Part shown: one piece after another, positions 61,049-64,000 of the stretch
Numbering within the stretch: the stretch's first letter is position 1
Layout: every line of letters begins with the position of its first letter
From: Streptomyces aurantiogriseus
GTDB taxonomy: Bacteria > Actinomycetota > Actinomycetes > Streptomycetales > Streptomycetaceae
Length of the DNA stretch: 64,000 bases
Direction of reading: 5' to 3'
NCBI RefSeq assembly: GCF_014649375.1
Contig: NZ_BMSX01000015.1
Coordinates: forward strand, 124,001 to 188,000
Notes under the pieces: generated by a model
What the model saw: only the letters and a program-made list of their open reading frames with translations
What the model was told of the DNA's origin: nothing
The model's database searches: none
Made by a program: the position numbers and the translations under genes

Positions 61049-61927
61049 TCAAGCTCGCTGAGGGACGACGGCGACCGGGCACTCGGAATGATGCAGCAGG
61101 ACGTGGGCGACCCTGCCGAGCTGCAGACCGAAGTGGCCGTGCCGCCTCAGAGCGCCGACGACCAGCAGGTCGGCGTCGGCCGATGCGTCCAGGAGGACTT
61201 TGTGGGCGGGGCCCTCGACCGGCTGGCGGTGTACGTCAACCTGGGGGTGATCCCGCACAGGGTCGCGCAGCATGTCGGTGAGGACGGTCGAGGCCCGTTC
61301 CTCTTGAGCACGGACGGCATCGTCCGCGAGCAGGGGGTGGTCCACGTGCTCATGGGCGGGGTGGCGCCAGGACCGTACGGCTTGGAGTGCGCAGCCGCGC
61401 GCCTCAGCCTCGCGGAAGGCGAACCTGACGGCGCCCGAGCCCTCGGGCGAGTCGCCGACCCCGACCACCACCCGCCCGAAGGCTCCCTGCCGGTTCGGCT
61501 CCGAGCCGCGCACCACGAAGACCGGGCACACAGCGCGAGCCGCCACCGAGAGGCTCACAGAGCCCAGCAGCAGCCCAGCGAGCCCGCCACGGCCACGCGA
61601 GCCCGTGACCAGGGCAGAGGCCTCGCGCCCCTCGCGCAGCAACACGGACACGGCGTCGTCCGGGAGTACCTCGGTCGACACCTTCACCTCGGGATTGCGC
61701 AGCCGGGCGCGTTCCGCGCAGGACGCAGTGATGTGCTCCGCCATGACCTCTTCGGCGGGACGATCAGTGCTGAAGGACGGCCGTGCTCCCTCGTACCGCT
61801 CCCACAGAGAGGAGTAGACGAGCCGCAAGGGCAGCCCGCAGCGGGCCGCTTCGTCCACCGCCCAGTCCACCGCCTGCAGGCTGGAATCCGATCCATCGAC
61901 ACCCACGACCAGCGGGAGCCCCATCAT
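61049..61927 (-). CDS. universal stress protein, tandem domains, 292 aa
   Basis: Close paralogue of the USP at 28484: nearly the same N-terminus (GLPLVVGVDGSDSSL) and the SLWERYEGA segment. The first-domain ATP loop is GSRGRGGLAGLLLGS; in the second the loop is GALRRHGHFGLQLGRVAH. Two Met codons (61927, 61924) are possible starts behind GGTGAGG. Downstream on the same strand lies the GH65 remnant. Confidence 0.92.
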   Translation of the reverse strand: MMGLPLVVGVDGSDSSLQAVDWAVDEAARCGLPLRLVYSSLWERYEGARPSFSTDRPAEEVMAEHITASCAERARLRNPEVKVSTEVLPDDAVSVLLREGREASALVTGSRGRGGLAGLLLGSVSLSVAARAVCPVFVVRGSEPNRQGAFGRVVVGVGDSPEGSGAVRFAFREAEARGCALQAVRSWRHPAHEHVDHPLLADDAVRAQEERASTVLTDMLRDPVRDHPQVDVHRQPVEGPAHKVLLDASADADLLVVGALRRHGHFGLQLGRVAHVLLHHSECPVAVVPQRA

Positions 61928-62040
61928 CCTCACCGCCTTCCTTCCCGCCACTGCGAGAATCCCTCTCTGAATACCGTCGCACCGCCCTGGGTCCACCGCG
62001 ACATGCCGATCGGCTCGGACGGGGTCTCTTGCCGGAGGGC

Positions 62041-62331
62041 ATGCTTCAAGGCATCGTCAGCCGCGCCGATCTGCTGAAGGTCTTCCTCCGGCCGGACGAG
62101 GACATCGAGGAGGAGGTCCGCCGCACGGTGGTGGCCTACCTCTTCCCGGCCTTCAGCCACGCCATCCACGTGAACGTCCACGAGGGAGTCGTCACCCTCC
62201 GCGGACACGTCCGCGACACCTCGCTCGTCTCGGTCGCCGTGCGCCTCGTCCGCGCCGTGGAGGGCGTCGTGGACGTCGAACCCCATCTCACCGGCGAGTC
62301 CACCCCTCCGACCAGCCCGGAAAGCATGTGA
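62041..62331 (+). pseudogene. CBS-BON protein fragment, about 97 codons
   Basis: From MLQGIVSRADLLKVFLRPDEDI onward it matches the last part of CBS2 and the whole BON domain (HVNVHEGVVTLRGHV) of the CBS-BON proteins at 45919 and 59683. All upstream domains are missing, and the preceding sequence is out of frame and overlaps the USP promoter side. ATG 62041 has GGAGGG only 1-2 nt away, a poor ribosome binding site. Probably a truncated gene. Confidence 0.7.
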
Positions 62332-62511
62332 TGACTGAACCGCCGGCTGGCCGTAAGCAGCCGGAACAGTGGTGCACGCCGTCCGTGAAGGAAGCGGAGG
62401 GCAAGCGCCGGCGCTGGCTGGCAGGATCCTCGGCGCGCCGATCGGCGTTCTTGCGGAGCTGGCCAAAACCCTGTGGCGGAAGATGAGTTGGGCTGACCGG
62501 TCCCGTCGAGT

Positions 62512-62525
62512 GGGCCATTCGGCCC
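62512..62525. promoter_or_regulatory. DosR/OsdR-like palindrome with no clear target
   Basis: GGGCCATTCGGCCC, innermost pair mismatched. The nearest downstream plus-strand gene starts 583 bp away, so it may be left from a lost gene. Confidence 0.45.
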
Positions 62526-63018
62526 CTGCCCCGGCGCCGCCGGGGGTGTGAGGGTGAGAAGTGAGCCTGCGGGGCGAAAAGCGCCGGGGTTCCGCCCTCA
62601 CGGAACCTCGCGCCCGCTCTTCTGGTGGCCGTTCAGGGAGGCGGCCACAGAGCGGCGGAATTCGCCTCGTGGGCGGCGTCGGTGTGGGGACCGGCGCAGG
62701 CCGCCACGGCGGCTCCTCGGAGGGGGCGGGTCCGCGTCATCCCGCCCTGGTGCCGACCCGCGACAGGCCGACGGACGACGCCCCTGCTGTCGCGGGGGCT
62801 CCGTACGACTCGCGGGTCGGCACCTGCGCGTCGCCGAACGAGCAAGAGTACGGCGAACACGTTGTGCCGATCCTCCACGCCCGGCCGCTGATCGGCGTTG
62901 CCGTCCTGGTGGTCGGCTGGGCCGAGGACGTGGCGGCCAAACGCCCACCGCGCCTGTGGCCACGAACGGGAGCCCATTCCTGATCCCGCGTCACCTGCGG
63001 CCGACTGGCCCGGGACCG

Positions 63019-63032
63019 GTGCCGTACGGCCC
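63019..63032. promoter_or_regulatory. DosR/OsdR-like palindrome (lipoprotein gene)
   Basis: GTGCCGTACGGCCC, one mismatch, 75 bp before the start at 63108. Confidence 0.45.
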
Positions 63033-63107
63033 ATCCGCCTATGCCCGTATGGCACTTGGGGCACCTGCTCCAGCGGGTGTTGCCTGGGATCGTTGGAGGA
63101 GGCTGAC

Positions 63108-64000
63108 ATGAGCACAGAGATCTCCGCCAGGCGTCCGTCCCACCGGCTGCGTCGTGCGATGGTTCTCGCCGCAGCGGCCCTGCTGGCGTCGTCCACAGCG
63201 ACCGCATGCGGAACCGAGACCGCCGCATCCGGTACGTCCTCCGATACTGGCCGGCCGAGCGCGCCGGGCACCGGGGGCACCACCGGCGGCACCGCCGGAA
63301 ACGGCAACACCACTCCAGGGCAGGGCAGTTCGCCCGGGTCCACCTCGGGAACGCCCAGCACGCCCTCCACACCGACGACGCCCAGTGGCGGCCCGCGCCA
63401 GGTGCGGACCGCTGTGTACTTCCTGCACGGGGAGAAGGTCTCGCCCGCGCCGCGCACCGTGACCGCGCCCACCACCGCGGCCGGCGCCCTGCGTGCCCTG
63501 CTGGACGGACCCAACCGCTACGAACGGAGCCACAGCCGCACCACGGCCATCCCGTCGGGCACGAAGCTCAACTCGGTCGTGGTCGACCGCCACATCGCGA
63601 CGGTGGACCTGTCCGGACGGTACGACGACGGCGGGGGGAGCCTGTCGATGCAGGCCAGGCTCGCCCAGGTCGTGTTCACCGCGACCCGCTTCCCATCCAT
63701 CCACAAGGTGCAGTTCGAACTGGACGGCAAGCCGGTGACGGCCTTCGGCGGCGAGGGCATTGTCCTCGACGAGCCGGTGGGCCGGGCCGACTTCGAGGAC
63801 CTGTCGCCGCTCGTCCTGGTCGAGTCGCCGATGATCGGCGACACCATCCGCACCCCGGTCCGGGTGTGGGGTACCGCCAACACGTTCGAGGCGACCCTCC
63901 GGCTGAAGATCACCGACGCCGCCGGGCGCACCGTGGCCAACCCGTACGTCACAGCGACCTCGGGCACCGGAACCCGCGGCACGTTCGACGTGACGATCCC
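63108..64000 (+). CDS. GerMN/Gmad2-domain lipoprotein, 3'-truncated by the window edge
   Basis: 297 codons visible, still open at the end. The signal peptide (about 1-34) is basic then hydrophobic (RRAMVLAAAALLASS) and ends in a lipobox-like TATAC, so Cys34 is the likely lipidated residue. A Thr/Gly/Ser/Pro-rich linker (about 38-95) precedes a GerMN domain (about 98-210; VRTAVYFLHGEK, ALRALLDGP). A Gmad2-like beta domain begins about 225 (VESPMIGDTIRTPVRVWGTANTFE). Such lipoproteins are cell-envelope proteins of unknown exact role. Start ATG 63108 follows GGAGGAGG. Confidence 0.85.
   Translation, partial: MSTEISARRPSHRLRRAMVLAAAALLASSTATACGTETAASGTSSDTGRPSAPGTGGTTGGTAGNGNTTPGQGSSPGSTSGTPSTPSTPTTPSGGPRQVRTAVYFLHGEKVSPAPRTVTAPTTAAGALRALLDGPNRYERSHSRTTAIPSGTKLNSVVVDRHIATVDLSGRYDDGGGSLSMQARLAQVVFTATRFPSIHKVQFELDGKPVTAFGGEGIVLDEPVGRADFEDLSPLVLVESPMIGDTIRTPVRVWGTANTFEATLRLKITDAAGRTVANPYVTATSGTGTRGTFDVTI

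Larger units (their letters stand above)
62332..63107. other. 776-bp gene-free region
   Basis: I see no convincing gene on either strand. It contains a DosR-like palindrome (62512-62525), a CCCCGGC-GCC-GCCGGGG hairpin (62529-62545) and another DosR-like element (63019-63032) near the lipoprotein gene. Confidence 0.5.

Noticed and set aside
62548..63111. Plus-strand reading frames in the gap before the lipoprotein
   Set aside because: Arg/Pro/Gly-rich in every frame with no domain; several frames are open at once, as usual in GC-rich non-coding DNA.

Overview
This window is high-GC actinobacterial DNA, almost certainly from a Streptomyces chromosome. The evidence is strong G/C bias at third codon positions, many GTG starts, ATGA/GTGA-coupled genes, rare TTA codons, tandem-domain universal stress proteins (USPs), a fused CydDC exporter, and close homologues of Streptomyces families.

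Region 1 (about 1-11.6 kb, all plus strand) looks like the right part of a specialised nucleotide or nucleoside pathway. Its parts, in order, are: a TauD-type dioxygenase cut by the window edge; a histidine-kinase-like ATPase; two unknown proteins; a third unknown protein and a JmjC/cupin-like oxygenase, which carry the only in-frame TTA (bldA) codons I noticed; a thymidylate-synthase-like enzyme whose active site points to a cytosine nucleotide, as in CMP hydroxymethylases; a tandem nucleoside-diphosphate kinase; a radical SAM enzyme; a DEDDh exonuclease-fold protein; a NadR-like P-loop kinase; an aldo/keto reductase; a degenerate Nudix-like protein; and an ABC exporter. From 5.7 to 9.4 kb every junction is translationally coupled.

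Region 2 (about 11.7-63 kb) is a hypoxia/dormancy island of the DosR (DevR) / Streptomyces OsdR type. It holds eight intact USPs and a USP remnant, CBS and CBS-BON proteins, a PNPOx-like protein, two flavodoxins, an Rv1733c-like membrane protein, an Acg-like nitroreductase and a Ddn-like protein. It also holds redox and energy functions: acetaldehyde dehydrogenase with its GAF regulator, a DUF779-alcohol dehydrogenase fusion, the PntA1-PntA2-PntB transhydrogenase, AdhE, cytochrome bd (CydA, CydB, CydDC), a P-type ATPase-hemerythrin fusion, fructose PTS, and a GH65 phosphorylase/hydrolase with a beta-phosphoglucomutase-like HAD. A palindrome of the form GGGCCG-NN-CGGCCC, with the same 6-2-6 layout as the mycobacterial DosR box, recurs upstream of most of these units and was not seen in region 1. 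No DosR/DosS-type two-component pair lies in the window, so the presumed regulator is elsewhere.

The island carries scars of rearrangement: an IS110-family element at 44.3-45.5 kb; an orphan hypE whose 5' end is joined to an antisense USP tail; a decayed GH65 fragment beside a USP that is a paralogue of the one next to the intact GH65 gene; and a truncated CBS-BON fragment. The window ends inside a GerMN/Gmad2-type lipoprotein gene. I saw no tRNA, rRNA or CRISPR array.
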